Source of the DNA: Nitrosomonas eutropha
GTDB taxonomy: Bacteria; Pseudomonadota; Gammaproteobacteria; Burkholderiales; Nitrosomonadaceae
Length of the DNA stretch: 15,059 nt
NCBI GenBank assembly: GCA_014584635.1
Contig: JACTML010000129.1
Location: 1 to 15,059 of the forward strand
Direction of reading: 5' to 3'
Below are positions 7,758 to 15,059 of this stretch, piece after piece (within the stretch, counting starts at the first letter, position 1; every line of letters begins with the position of its first letter). The notes under the pieces were generated by a model. That model was not told the origin of the DNA and ran no database searches. It saw nothing but the letters and a program-made list of their open reading frames with translations. The translations under genes were made by a program, and so were the position numbers.

Positions 7758-10076
7758 TCAGCTGATTTTATCCAGCATGGAACGGGCTGCAGATTGCTGT
7801 TCGAGATCGCCCTCGCGTAACACCTCTTCAAGAATGTCCCTAGCACCTTCGCTATCATCCATTTCAAGATACGCTTTAGCCAGATCAAGCTTGGTTGCCA
7901 CTTCTCTCCACTGTATATCTGCATCAGCAGCAATATTTTCACTTACAGCGTGTGATGCAATGTCCGGTTTATCTCCAAGGTCAAGATCAATATCAGCCAG
8001 ACTGGACGATAACTCATTTGTTACGTGAGTTTCCTGGTCATCCTGCATTGCCTCCGGCAATTTCAGGTCAAAATCAATTTGATGTTCCGCATCATGGGAT
8101 GAAGTATGGATTTCATCATCACGTTGAGATTGCACAGAATCAGATTTTTCCTCAAGATCGTTATCATACGCGGTAAACACCCATTGCTCTTTTGGTTCCT
8201 TTTCTCTGTGTTCGGTATCTTCTTCTGTGTTCACAGGAACTTCCAACTGATATTCAGTTTGATCAGAATCAGTTGTATCAATCACGCTATTGGATGAATT
8301 CAATTCATCAGGAGCAGCAGAATCTGACGCAGAGAAAAGAGATTCAATTATGCTTTCATCCTGTTTACCTGCGAAGAACACACCAGGATCAACATCAGTA
8401 CGATTATCAGCAGTATTTGCAAAATCATCTGGCTCCGATGTGCCGTCCGCTTCTTGCGTCAATCCGTTATCCGGTTCTTCTGTACCTTTTTCGTCTGTGG
8501 AAGTGATTTCGATTAAAGCTGAAGGAACTGACGCATCGTCCTTCTCCGCATCATCGTATATATCATGAGAATCGAAGTCTTCAGATGCATTTCTTTTACG
8601 ACGTGCCAGAGAAATACCCAGTGCAATCGCCAGCAATGCTCCCAATCCGGCGGCGGCCCATTTGCTGTTCTCGTCCAGCAGTTGCAACAGTGTGTCTGTC
8701 AAATCAGGCTCTGCTGATTCGGAATCAGCAGGTTGAGGTAATTTGGGTGATTTTACAGACGGAGCCGGTTTAAGCGGCTGTGCCGGAATAGTAATGGGAG
8801 CAATTGAATCTTCCACAGTTTTGGCAGCGGCTGAATCCGTAGCAGAACCAGGCTGCTTCTCCGGCGTCAAAATCTTTTGCAAGTCGGATGCTGATTGCAC
8901 AGCATCTGATCCAGCGACGCTGCTCTCGGCTGTTGATTCTTTCAATTCAAGCAGACGTTGTAATTTCGTGACATTTTGCTCCAGAATAGCCACTCGTTCA
9001 TTGGCTTCCTGCAAGGCGCGCTCTTTCGCAATTGCATCTTCTTCCATCATATGCAAATAATTCTGAGCAGTCTTGCTTTCAGTCTTTTCTGCAGATGCGT
9101 GATCATCGCCAATCAACTCTCCTTTTGAAAGAATCAGGACTTCTTCCGGTTTATCCGATCCAGTAACAGAAGATTCTTTGGAAACAGTAGTAATTTTTCC
9201 TGTTTGAGACTGCTTTAATCCGGATTTTTCAGAAGCGCTTCCAGCGAGATCAGCAATTTTTTGCCGATAACCATCCCAGCTTTCCTTTTGTATAGCAACT
9301 TCACGGGAAGCTTCTCTGGTGGTAACAGATAAAACCTCACTTTCATCGGGAATACGTAAAATGACACCCACCTTGAGCAAATTCATATTTTTTTCGATGA
9401 AGGCATCACGATTGGCGCGATACAGTGCAACCAACATCTGGTTGAGGTTAACGCTGTCAGATGACACCTGCCGTGCAATTCTGCTCAAGGTATCGCCCGA
9501 AGCGACAGGGCCATATGTATTTCCAGTCTGCGCGGGAGCCGGGGAAACAGCCTGTACCTGTGTGCGCTCTTTTACAGGGGCAGCTGCATTATCCGTTTTA
9601 CCATCTTCCGATGGTTGTACAGCGGGAGCGACTGGTGTCGATTTTTGTATTCCGGCGGGATCAAGCAGTACATTGTATTCACGCAACAAATGCCCGGATG
9701 AAGAGCTAAGCTCAATGAGCAAATTGAGAAAAGGCTCATTGACCGCTTGCGATGAGCTTATGCGAATATAAGGGCGCCCATTGGCCCGTTTTTCTACGGA
9801 AACAGATAATGTCGCATGATAAGGTGCCAGCTCAACACCAGCCTTTTGAAAAATTTTAGGTGAGGCAAGGCGTGCTGAGAGTGAATCTATCTCTTTATCA
9901 GTCACTGATTCCAAAGCTATTTCAGCATTTAGAGGCTGCCCGAGATACGAACTTACGGTCAGTTTGCCCAAACTTGCAGCCTGAACAGCCCAGGCAGTCA
10001 GCAACACACCAGTCAAAAATGCTTTGGATAAAATGCCAGGAAAAATACCGTCTGCTTTGAAATCTGTCATCTTCAC
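7758..10076 (-). CDS. fimV: FimV-like peptidoglycan-binding membrane hub protein
   Basis: FimV-family proteins anchor polar or envelope assemblies; in Pseudomonas FimV supports type IV pilus assembly and twitching. Visible layout in 772 residues: a signal peptide with cleavage likely after VQA (about residue 33), then the conserved FimV N-terminal segment (SLGKLTVSSYLGQPLNAEI). A LysM peptidoglycan-binding domain follows (about 188-243), then a short coiled coil (about 339-381) and a Pro/Ser-rich linker. One membrane segment (about 473-490, WAAAGLGALLAIALGIS) is followed by a very acidic cytoplasmic region and the FimV C-terminal motif (about 719-772, LDLAKAYLEMDDSEGARDIL). It is shorter than Pseudomonas FimV. 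Start GTG 10074-10076 is supported by GAAAGG seven bases upstream; an ATG two codons later is the alternative. asd upstream and truA downstream match the known fimV neighbourhood. The pilus role is inferred. Confidence 0.94.
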   Translation of the reverse strand: MKMTDFKADGIFPGILSKAFLTGVLLTAWAVQAASLGKLTVSSYLGQPLNAEIALESVTDKEIDSLSARLASPKIFQKAGVELAPYHATLSVSVEKRANGRPYIRISSSQAVNEPFLNLLIELSSSSGHLLREYNVLLDPAGIQKSTPVAPAVQPSEDGKTDNAAAPVKERTQVQAVSPAPAQTGNTYGPVASGDTLSRIARQVSSDSVNLNQMLVALYRANRDAFIEKNMNLLKVGVILRIPDESEVLSVTTREASREVAIQKESWDGYRQKIADLAGSASEKSGLKQSQTGKITTVSKESSVTGSDKPEEVLILSKGELIGDDHASAEKTESKTAQNYLHMMEEDAIAKERALQEANERVAILEQNVTKLQRLLELKESTAESSVAGSDAVQSASDLQKILTPEKQPGSATDSAAAKTVEDSIAPITIPAQPLKPAPSVKSPKLPQPADSESAEPDLTDTLLQLLDENSKWAAAGLGALLAIALGISLARRKRNASEDFDSHDIYDDAEKDDASVPSALIEITSTDEKGTEEPDNGLTQEADGTSEPDDFANTADNRTDVDPGVFFAGKQDESIIESLFSASDSAAPDELNSSNSVIDTTDSDQTEYQLEVPVNTEEDTEHREKEPKEQWVFTAYDNDLEEKSDSVQSQRDDEIHTSSHDAEHQIDFDLKLPEAMQDDQETHVTNELSSSLADIDLDLGDKPDIASHAVSENIAADADIQWREVATKLDLAKAYLEMDDSEGARDILEEVLREGDLEQQSAARSMLDKIS

Positions 10077-10083
10077 TCAAATA

Positions 10084-10089
10084 CCTTTC
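10084..10089 (-). promoter_or_regulatory. Shine-Dalgarno deciding the fimV start
   Basis: GAAAGG on the minus strand, seven bases before GTG 10074-10076. The in-frame ATG at 10068-10070 would be 13 bases away, so the GTG start is favoured. Confidence 0.6.
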
Positions 10090-10212
10090 GTTGTTATTCC
10101 GAACGCTTCGACATAAATATCGTATGGAAGTGAGGAATATTAAAAAGCGAAGGCTATCTTACCTACAGCAATAACAGCTTGTGACTGAGAATGATGTAAA
10201 ACCTTCAATAGT

Positions 10213-11337
10213 CTATGCTGCCTTATCCTCATCAACCAAAATACGCAACATTCTGCGCAATGGCTCCGCAGCGCCCCATAATAGCTGATCACCTACGGTA
10301 AAGACAGAAATATATTCATTTCCAATATTCAATTTGCGTATGCGACCGACATGTATATCCAGTTTCCCGGTCACTGCCACCGGGGTAAGTTCTTTGGTAG
10401 TAGCCTCTTTTTCGTTTGGAATAACCCGCACCCATTTATTGGATGCCGCAATAATTTCCTCAATTTTTTCAAGAGGGATATCTTTTTTCAGTTTGATCGT
10501 CAACGCCTGACTATGACAACGCATGGCCCCTACCCGCACACAAATGCCATCGACCGGTACCGGATGATCGCTCTGTCCAAGAATCTTGTTGGTCTCCGCC
10601 TGCCCTTTCCATTCTTCCCGGCTTTGGCCGTGCGCCACCTCACGATCAATCCAGGGAATAAGACTCCCAGCCAGAGGAACACCAAAATTCTGGGCAGGGA
10701 ATTCTTCATTACGCATTTTTTCTACAACTTTGCGATCAATATCCAGAATGCTGGAAGCAGGGTCATCCAGCAGATCTTTAGCAACCTTGTGGGTTTCTCC
10801 CATTTGCTGCAATAATTCGCGCATATTTTGCGCACCTGCGCCCGATGCCGCCTGATAAGTCATCACACTGGCCCATTCGACCATATCCTGGTCAAACAAA
10901 CCTCCCACCGCCATCAGCATCAGACTGACCGTACAATTACCGCCAATATAATTCTTGACACCCTTATTGAGAGCTTCACTGATAACTGAACGATTAACCG
11001 GATCAAGAATAATGACAGCATCATCATCCATCCTGAGAGCGGAGGCAGCATCAATCCAGTAACCTTGCCAGCCTGATTCGCGCAGTTTCTTGAAAATATC
11101 GTTTGTATAATCTCCTCCCTGACAGGAAATTATGATATCCATTTCCTGCAGTGCAGCGATGTCATAGGCATCCTTGAGCAGTCCTGTATTCCGACCGATA
11201 TCCGGGCCTTCTCCCCCTGCCTGGGAAGTTGAAAAAAACACGGGCTCGATTAATGAGAAATCATTTTCCTCACGCATGCGCTGCATAAGGACGGAGCCCA
11301 CCATTCCCCTCCATCCGACAAACCCGACTCGTTTCAT
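10213..11337 (-). CDS. asd: Aspartate-semialdehyde dehydrogenase
   Basis: Asd reduces aspartyl phosphate with NADPH to aspartate semialdehyde, the branch compound for lysine, diaminopimelate, threonine and methionine. The 374 residues have the N-terminal NADP loop [12 protein letters not shown]. The nucleophile is C135 in [10 protein letters not shown], the same number as in the E. coli enzyme, and H275 in [13 protein letters not shown] is the likely acid/base. The form is the longer, gammaproteobacterial/E. coli-like type of ASADH. Start ATG 11335-11337 has a weak GAG-type ribosome site. It lies 120 bases after leuB and 136 before fimV. The larger gap and a promoter-like sequence suggest it may be transcribed partly independently of the leu genes. 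Confidence 0.98.
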   Translation of the reverse strand: MKRVGFVGWRGMVGSVLMQRMREENDFSLIEPVFFSTSQAGGEGPDIGRNTGLLKDAYDIAALQEMDIIISCQGGDYTNDIFKKLRESGWQGYWIDAASALRMDDDAVIILDPVNRSVISEALNKGVKNYIGGNCTVSLMLMAVGGLFDQDMVEWASVMTYQAASGAGAQNMRELLQQMGETHKVAKDLLDDPASSILDIDRKVVEKMRNEEFPAQNFGVPLAGSLIPWIDREVAHGQSREEWKGQAETNKILGQSDHPVPVDGICVRVGAMRCHSQALTIKLKKDIPLEKIEEIIAASNKWVRVIPNEKEATTKELTPVAVTGKLDIHVGRIRKLNIGNEYISVFTVGDQLLWGAAEPLRRMLRILVDEDKAA

Positions 11338-11407
11338 GTATTCACTCAGCCTTTTACAAAATAGTTTTAATACTGCGCTATGCTCTTAACAGCTTACTAT
11401 CTGGCGC

Positions 11408-11437
11408 ATTATCCAAAAATCAGAAAAAAAAGGTAAA
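11408..11437 (-). promoter_or_regulatory. Candidate sigma70 promoter for asd
   Basis: On the minus strand TTTACC (11432-11437) is followed after 18 bases by GATAAT (11408-11413), 4/6 and 5/6 matches to the consensus boxes. It would give a leader of about 60 bases before asd. The spacer is T-rich, so chance matches are likely; treat as tentative. Confidence 0.35.
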
Positions 11438-11457
11438 ACAGGCTTATAAATACGCAA

Positions 11458-12528
11458 TCACTGGGATTGCAAATTTGCCAGAACCCTGTCTCCCATTTCT
11501 GCGGTGCCTGTTTTCTTCAAGCCCGCTTCATAAATATCTTCCGTACGATAACCCTGCTCCAGTGTTTTCTGAACAGCGTTTTCTATGCGTGACGCAGCTG
11601 TTTCTTCATTGAAGGAATAGCGCAGCAGCATCGCTGCCGACAAAATGGTTGCCAGCGGGTTGGCAATATTTTTGCCGGCGATATCCGGTGCAGATCCGTG
11701 AATAGGTTCATACAAACCTTTATTTTTGTCATCCAAGGATGCAGATGGCAACATTCCAATCGAACCTGTCAACATAGATGCTTCATCTGACAAAATATCG
11801 CCAAACATGTTACCTGTCACGATCACATCAAATTGCCCGGGATTACGCACTAATTGCATCGCTGCGTTGTCCACCAGCATATGTGAAAGCGAGACATCCG
11901 GATAGGATTGTGCGGTTTCTGTTACAACATCACGCCATAATTGCGTACATTCCAGGACATTCATCTTGTCTACCGAACATAATCTGCCATTACGTCTGCG
12001 AGCCGCCTGGAACGCAACATGAGCAATACGTCTGATTTCTGATTCAGAATAAATCATCGTGTTAAAGCCCACTTTCTGTCCATCCCGGTATTCGATACCG
12101 CGTGGTTTGCCGAAGTAAATATCCCCGGTTAGCTCACGCACAATCAGAATATCCAGTCCGGCGACAACTTCCGGTTTCAAAGTTGAAGCATTTGCCAGTT
12201 CGGGATAAAGCACGACCGGTCGCAGGTTGGCAAACAAGCCCAGTGTTTTGCGAATAGCCAGCAATCCCTGTTCTGGTCGTTTTTCACGTGGCAGGTTGTC
12301 GTATTGAGTTCCGCCGACAGCCCCCAGCAGCAAGGCATCCGCTTCGGCAGCTAATTTACGCGTTGCTTCCGGAAAAGGTTCGCCCGTCGCATCCACAGCA
12401 CAACCACCCAGCAAACCGGATTCCAGTTCGATCTTTAATCCTTCCTGCTTGAAATGAAGAAGTACACGCTCCGCCTGCGCTACGATTTCAGGACCAATCC
12501 CATCACCCGCCAATAACGCAATCTTCAT
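11458..12528 (-). CDS. leuB: 3-isopropylmalate dehydrogenase
   Basis: LeuB oxidises and decarboxylates 3-isopropylmalate with NAD to 2-ketoisocaproate, the last leucine-specific step before transamination. The 356 residues show GDGIGPE at the N-terminus, the substrate arginines R93, R103 and R131 (in [11 protein letters not shown], with Y138), K188 (SVDKMNVL), and the metal aspartates D220, D244 and D248. The NAD-binding loop [14 protein letters not shown] is at 278-291. Length matches the family. The ATG lies four bases after the leuD stop, with GCAGG near the end of leuD as ribosome site, so leuD and leuB are surely co-transcribed and probably coupled. Confidence 0.98.
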   Translation of the reverse strand: MKIALLAGDGIGPEIVAQAERVLLHFKQEGLKIELESGLLGGCAVDATGEPFPEATRKLAAEADALLLGAVGGTQYDNLPREKRPEQGLLAIRKTLGLFANLRPVVLYPELANASTLKPEVVAGLDILIVRELTGDIYFGKPRGIEYRDGQKVGFNTMIYSESEIRRIAHVAFQAARRRNGRLCSVDKMNVLECTQLWRDVVTETAQSYPDVSLSHMLVDNAAMQLVRNPGQFDVIVTGNMFGDILSDEASMLTGSIGMLPSASLDDKNKGLYEPIHGSAPDIAGKNIANPLATILSAAMLLRYSFNEETAASRIENAVQKTLEQGYRTEDIYEAGLKKTGTAEMGDRVLANLQSQ

Positions 12529-12532
12529 TCGC

Positions 12533-13189
12533 TCAACCTGCCTTTATTTTTTGCTGTGGAAACAACCAGGGTTGTTCATTTTGTCGATTTATTTCGAACG
12601 CTTTAATTTTATCGGCATGCTGCAACGTCAGGCCGATTTCATCCAGCCCGTTAAGCAGGCAATGCTTGCGAAAAGGATCAACCTCAAATGAATACACTTC
12701 ATCAGATGGCGTAGTTACAGTTTGCGCTTCCAGATTAATCTTCAGCTGATAACCATTCACTGTTTGGGTGTTTTTGATTAATCCGTCAACAACAGATACC
12801 TCCAGTACAACCGGCAATAACCCGATCTTGAAACAGTTGTTATAAAAAATATCCGCAAAACTCGGTGCAATAATTACGTCAAAGCCATAATCCTGCAAAG
12901 CCCAGGGCGCATGCTCCCGACTGGATCCACAACCAAAATTATCACGTGCCACGAGAATTCTGGCACCCTGATAGCGCGCCTGGTTAAGTACAAAATCCGG
13001 ATTAAGCTGGCGTGCGCTATCCTGATCCGGTTCGCCATGATCAAGATAGCGCCATTCATCAAACAGATTTTTGCCAAAACCGGAACGCTTGATCGATTTC
13101 AGAAACTGCTTGGGAATAATCGCATCGGTATCAACGTTTGCACGATCCAGTGGCACCACTATCCCCTGAAATTGCTCAAACTTTTTCAT
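12533..13189 (-). CDS. leuD: 3-isopropylmalate dehydratase small subunit
   Basis: LeuD is the swivelling domain that joins LeuC to form isopropylmalate isomerase, which converts 2- to 3-isopropylmalate. The 218-residue sequence has [14 protein letters not shown] (18-31) and the substrate-specificity/active loop [15 protein letters not shown] (84-98), both diagnostic. SFADIFYNN (110-118) is also typical. Length fits the proteobacterial form. It begins five bases after the small lipoprotein gene with no clear Shine-Dalgarno, which suggests translational coupling to that gene. leuB follows after four bases. Confidence 0.98.
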   Translation of the reverse strand: MKKFEQFQGIVVPLDRANVDTDAIIPKQFLKSIKRSGFGKNLFDEWRYLDHGEPDQDSARQLNPDFVLNQARYQGARILVARDNFGCGSSREHAPWALQDYGFDVIIAPSFADIFYNNCFKIGLLPVVLEVSVVDGLIKNTQTVNGYQLKINLEAQTVTTPSDEVYSFEVDPFRKHCLLNGLDEIGLTLQHADKIKAFEINRQNEQPWLFPQQKIKAG

Positions 13190-13194
13190 TTCAT

Positions 13195-13323
13195 TTATTT
13201 GGCGGTTTTCTCAATGGCTTCGCCGCCACGTTGAACATCTTTACCAAATCCCTGCATCGTATTACAAGCCATTAACTGCGTAGTAACCACCAGCAATAAA
13301 AATGAAGCGAACAGTGTTTTCAT
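13195..13323 (-). CDS. Small entericidin-like lipoprotein
   Basis: This is a 42-residue gene in the leuC-leuD gap. It begins at ATG 13321-13323 with GGGAG seven bases upstream and ends with TAA at 13195-13197. The protein has a charged start (MKTLF), a hydrophobic signal segment ([10 protein letters not shown]) and a lipobox LMAC with Cys20, the expected lipidation and signal-peptidase II site. A short mature part follows, [19 protein letters not shown]. This resembles the entericidin A/B family (Ecn) of small outer-membrane lipoproteins; in E. coli EcnB is bacteriolytic and EcnA its antidote. Similar genes between leuC and leuD are, as I recall, common in betaproteobacteria. It lies 30 bases after leuC and 5 before leuD, so it is part of the operon. 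Function here is unknown. Confidence 0.88.
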   Translation of the reverse strand: MKTLFASFLLLVVTTQLMACNTMQGFGKDVQRGGEAIEKTAK

Positions 13324-13353
13324 CCTTAATCTCCCATAAAATAGAAATTTTAC

Positions 13354-14763
13354 TTAACGAAAAGAGCGTACATCAACAAAATGACCCGCTATTGCCGCTG
13401 CCGCGGCCATAGCCGGGCTAACCAGATGCGTCCTCCCTCCCGGGCCTTGTCGACCTTCAAAGTTCCGGTTGGAAGTCGAGGCACAACGTTCCCCCGGCAA
13501 TAATCTGTCATCATTCATCGCCAGGCACATAGAACAACCGGGTTCGCGCCACTCGAACCCTGCTGCTTGAAAAATTTTATCCAGCCCTTCTTTCTCAGCC
13601 ATGGATTTGACCAGTCCGGAACCAGGAACCACCATAGCCAGCCTGATAGTGGCAGCCACCTGTTTTCCTTTGACAACCTCTGCTGCTGCGCGCAAATCTT
13701 CGATGCGCGAATTGGTACAAGAGCCGATAAATATTTTGTCCAGCATAATATCCTGCATGGATGTTCCTGGTTCAAGCCCCATATACTCAAGCGCACGTTC
13801 AGTATTCTGACGTTTGACCGGATCACTAATATTTGCCGGATCAGGTACATAGCCGTCAACCGTGGTTACCATTTCTGGTGAAGTTCCCCAGGTTACCTGA
13901 GGTTTGATGTTCTCCGCCTTTAACGTTACAACACGGTCAAAAACAGCCCCTTCATCGCTCTTCAGTGTACGCCAGTATGCAGCCGCCCGATTCCACAACT
14001 CACCCCGAGGGGCAAATGGCCTTCCTTCAATATAATTGATCGTGACATCATCCACGCCCACCATTCCCGCACGCGCACCCGCCTCAATCGCCATGTTACA
14101 AAGAGTCATGCGCCCTTCCATGGAAAGTGCTCGAATGGCGCTGCCGGCAAATTCAATGGCATATCCTGTACCGCCTGCCGTTCCCATTTCACCAATGATA
14201 GCCAAGGCAATATCCTTGGCGGTTACGCCCTGTCCCAGCTTCCCTTCCACCTTAATCAGCATGGATTTGGATTTGCGGGTTACTAGGCACTGCGTTGCCA
14301 GAACATGCTCGACTTCAGATGTGCCAATGCCAAATGCCAGACAGGCAAATGCGCCATGGGTGCTGGTATGAGAATCGCCACAGACAACCGTCATACCCGG
14401 CAATGTCGCACCCTGTTCAGGCCCAATAACATGCACAATTCCCTGACGTTCATCATCCATTCTGAACTCGGTAATCGCGAATTCCTCACAATTCTGATTG
14501 AGCGTTTCAACCTGCAAACGGGATATCGGATCACTAATCCCCCGGCTGCGGTCAGTTGTAGGAACATTATGATCAGCCACCGCCAGAATAGAACTGGTAC
14601 GCCACGGCTTGCGCCCCGACAGTTTCAGGCTCTCAAAAGCCTGCGGACTGGTTACTTCATGCACCAAATGACGATCAATATAAAGTATCACCATGCCATT
14701 TGGATCATCCGACTCAGAATGAACCACATGACTCTCCCAGAGCTTATCGTATAACGTTTTCAT
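13354..14763 (-). CDS. leuC: 3-isopropylmalate dehydratase large subunit
   Basis: LeuC is the aconitase-family, 4Fe-4S subunit of isopropylmalate isomerase and works with LeuD. In 469 residues the cluster ligands are C349 ([14 protein letters not shown]), C410 and C413 (GCSMCLAMN). Other signatures include [10 protein letters not shown] (61-70), [15 protein letters not shown] (126-140) and [14 protein letters not shown] (427-440). The start ATG 14761-14763 gives [14 protein letters not shown], as usual for the family. No convincing Shine-Dalgarno precedes it; the upstream bases are A/T-rich. The first 11-12 bases of the gene are part of a 34-bp tandem duplication, so a second ATG lies 34 bases upstream out of frame. 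It is the first gene of the leu cluster. Confidence 0.98.
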   Translation of the reverse strand: MKTLYDKLWESHVVHSESDDPNGMVILYIDRHLVHEVTSPQAFESLKLSGRKPWRTSSILAVADHNVPTTDRSRGISDPISRLQVETLNQNCEEFAITEFRMDDERQGIVHVIGPEQGATLPGMTVVCGDSHTSTHGAFACLAFGIGTSEVEHVLATQCLVTRKSKSMLIKVEGKLGQGVTAKDIALAIIGEMGTAGGTGYAIEFAGSAIRALSMEGRMTLCNMAIEAGARAGMVGVDDVTINYIEGRPFAPRGELWNRAAAYWRTLKSDEGAVFDRVVTLKAENIKPQVTWGTSPEMVTTVDGYVPDPANISDPVKRQNTERALEYMGLEPGTSMQDIMLDKIFIGSCTNSRIEDLRAAAEVVKGKQVAATIRLAMVVPGSGLVKSMAEKEGLDKIFQAAGFEWREPGCSMCLAMNDDRLLPGERCASTSNRNFEGRQGPGGRTHLVSPAMAAAAAIAGHFVDVRSFR

Positions 14764-14819
14764 TTCAGTATGATTACTTGTTTTTTAACGTTTTCATTTC
14801 AGTATGATTACTTGTTTTT
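14752..14819. repeat. Perfect 34-bp tandem duplication over the leuC start
   Basis: Two identical 34-bp units, 14752-14785 and 14786-14819, are directly adjacent. Each contains, on the minus strand, the initial codons ATGAAAACGTTA and about 22 bases of upstream A/T-rich leader. The right-hand unit therefore carries a duplicate start codon (14795-14797). Perfect identity suggests a recent event, for example replication slippage; an assembly artefact cannot be excluded. Confidence 0.93.
14774..14797 (-). other. Seven-codon upstream reading frame before leuC
   Basis: The duplicated start gives ATG 14795-14797, then codons for MKTLKNK and a TAA stop at 14774-14776, ten bases before the real leuC ATG. 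The frame exists because of the 34-bp duplication, whose length is not a multiple of three. It has no leucine-rich run (a single TTA codon), so it is not an obvious attenuator peptide. Whether it is translated is unknown. Confidence 0.4.
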
Positions 14820-14828
14820 GCGGATGGA

Positions 14829-14858
14829 ATTATCCCATAAAGCCCGTCTGAGTAACAA
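14829..14858 (-). promoter_or_regulatory. Candidate sigma70 promoter of the leu operon
   Basis: On the minus strand TTGTTA (14853-14858) and GATAAT (14829-14834) are separated by 18 bases, 4/6 and 5/6 consensus matches. Transcription would start near 14822, giving a leader of about 60 bases that includes the whole duplicated segment. The -35 box lies only about 15 bases from the edge of the degenerate CRISPR repeat. Confidence 0.5.
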
Positions 14859-14873
14859 ATTACCAGATTGATG

Positions 14874-14909
14874 GCTGGGAGCCTCGAGAAACTGGTGACC
14901 GGGCGCTAC
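14874..14909 (-). repeat. Degenerate terminal CRISPR repeat (trailer end)
   Basis: The last 18 bases (14892-14909, CTGGTGACCGGGCGCTAC) are identical to the intact repeats. The other half is decayed: CCTCG at 14882-14886 aligns after a 1-base gap, and the GTTTCAAT end is lost. In the inferred crRNA direction this repeat keeps its 5' half but loses the second hairpin arm and the ATTGAAAC tag, as expected for the repeat behind the last spacer. Confidence 0.85.
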
Positions 14910-15059
14910 ATTTGCAACTGACGGATTACACGAGGGCGGCTATGTTTCAATCCTCGCCCGGTCTGGTGACCGGGCGCTACCTGTGGCAGGAAACCTGTCC
15001 GACTTCGTGTACGCCGTTTCAATCCTCGCCCGGTCTGGTGACCGGGCGCTACATGCACC
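14874..15059 (-). CRISPR. End of a CRISPR array, continuing beyond the right edge
   Basis: Two identical 37-bp repeats lie at 14944-14980 and 15016-15052, plus the degenerate terminal copy ending at 14909. Complete spacers are 14910-14943 (34 bp) and 14981-15015 (35 bp); a third begins at 15053. Each repeat contains a perfect 9-bp palindrome, CGCCCGGTC and GACCGGGCG around a 4-base loop. On the minus strand the repeat ends in GGATTGAAAC, the usual 3' end that becomes the 8-nt crRNA tag. This and the decayed left repeat imply minus-strand transcription with the leader off to the right. Length and tag fit several type I and type III subtypes; the subtype cannot be fixed without cas genes, none of which are here. 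The spacers show no match to anything else in the window that I could see. Confidence 0.96.

Noticed and set aside
14774..14797. The mini-ORF as a classical leucine attenuation leader peptide.
   Set aside because: It contains only one leucine codon, no run of them, and no terminator/antiterminator stems are evident before leuC.
14842..14856. GCCCGTCTGAGTAAC resembles the middle of the CRISPR repeat and could be an older decayed repeat.
   Set aside because: It is out of register: a previous repeat would be expected about 71 bases left of the terminal one, near 14802-14838. Similarity is short and needs a gap; it also overlaps the promoter candidate.

Overview
The window is a stretch of core chromosome from a Gram-negative bacterium, very probably a betaproteobacterium. 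Protein sequences, moderate GC content and gene order all look like Nitrosomonadaceae (Nitrosomonas-like), but this genus call is from memory and not from a search. All fifteen protein genes lie on the minus strand, so transcription runs from right to left. Read in that direction the order is leuC, a small entericidin-like lipoprotein gene, leuD, leuB, asd, fimV, truA, trpF, trpB, trpA, accD, folC, a DedD/SPOR-domain gene, cvpA and purF (cut by the left edge). This long syntenic block is well known from beta- and gammaproteobacteria (for example Pseudomonas).

Right part (about 10.2-14.8 kb): the isopropylmalate branch of leucine synthesis (leuC, leuD, leuB) followed by asd, which makes aspartate semialdehyde for lysine, threonine, methionine and diaminopimelate. 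A 42-residue lipoprotein gene sits between leuC and leuD. A sigma70-like promoter is visible upstream of leuC. The leuC start region has been duplicated as a perfect 34-bp tandem repeat, which creates a seven-codon upstream reading frame.

Middle (about 6.0-10.1 kb): fimV (peptidoglycan-binding inner-membrane hub protein), truA (tRNA pseudouridine synthase), then trpF. A nested inverted repeat of unknown nature fills most of the fimV-truA gap.

Left part (1-6.1 kb): trpF-trpB-trpA-accD are tightly packed, with trpF/trpB and trpA/accD overlapping, so the end of tryptophan synthesis is physically coupled to the carboxyltransferase of fatty-acid synthesis. After a hairpin-bearing gap come folC, dedD, cvpA and purF, covering folate polyglutamylation, envelope/division functions and the first step of purine synthesis.

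Extreme right (14.87-15.06 kb): the end of a CRISPR array with two intact 37-bp repeats, two complete spacers of 34 and 35 bp, and a degenerate terminal repeat. No cas genes are in the window. Repeat features suggest the array is transcribed leftward, toward leuC, with its leader outside the window. I see no novel multi-gene system inside the window; the most distinctive parts are the CRISPR trailer/leu promoter junction and the duplicated leuC start.
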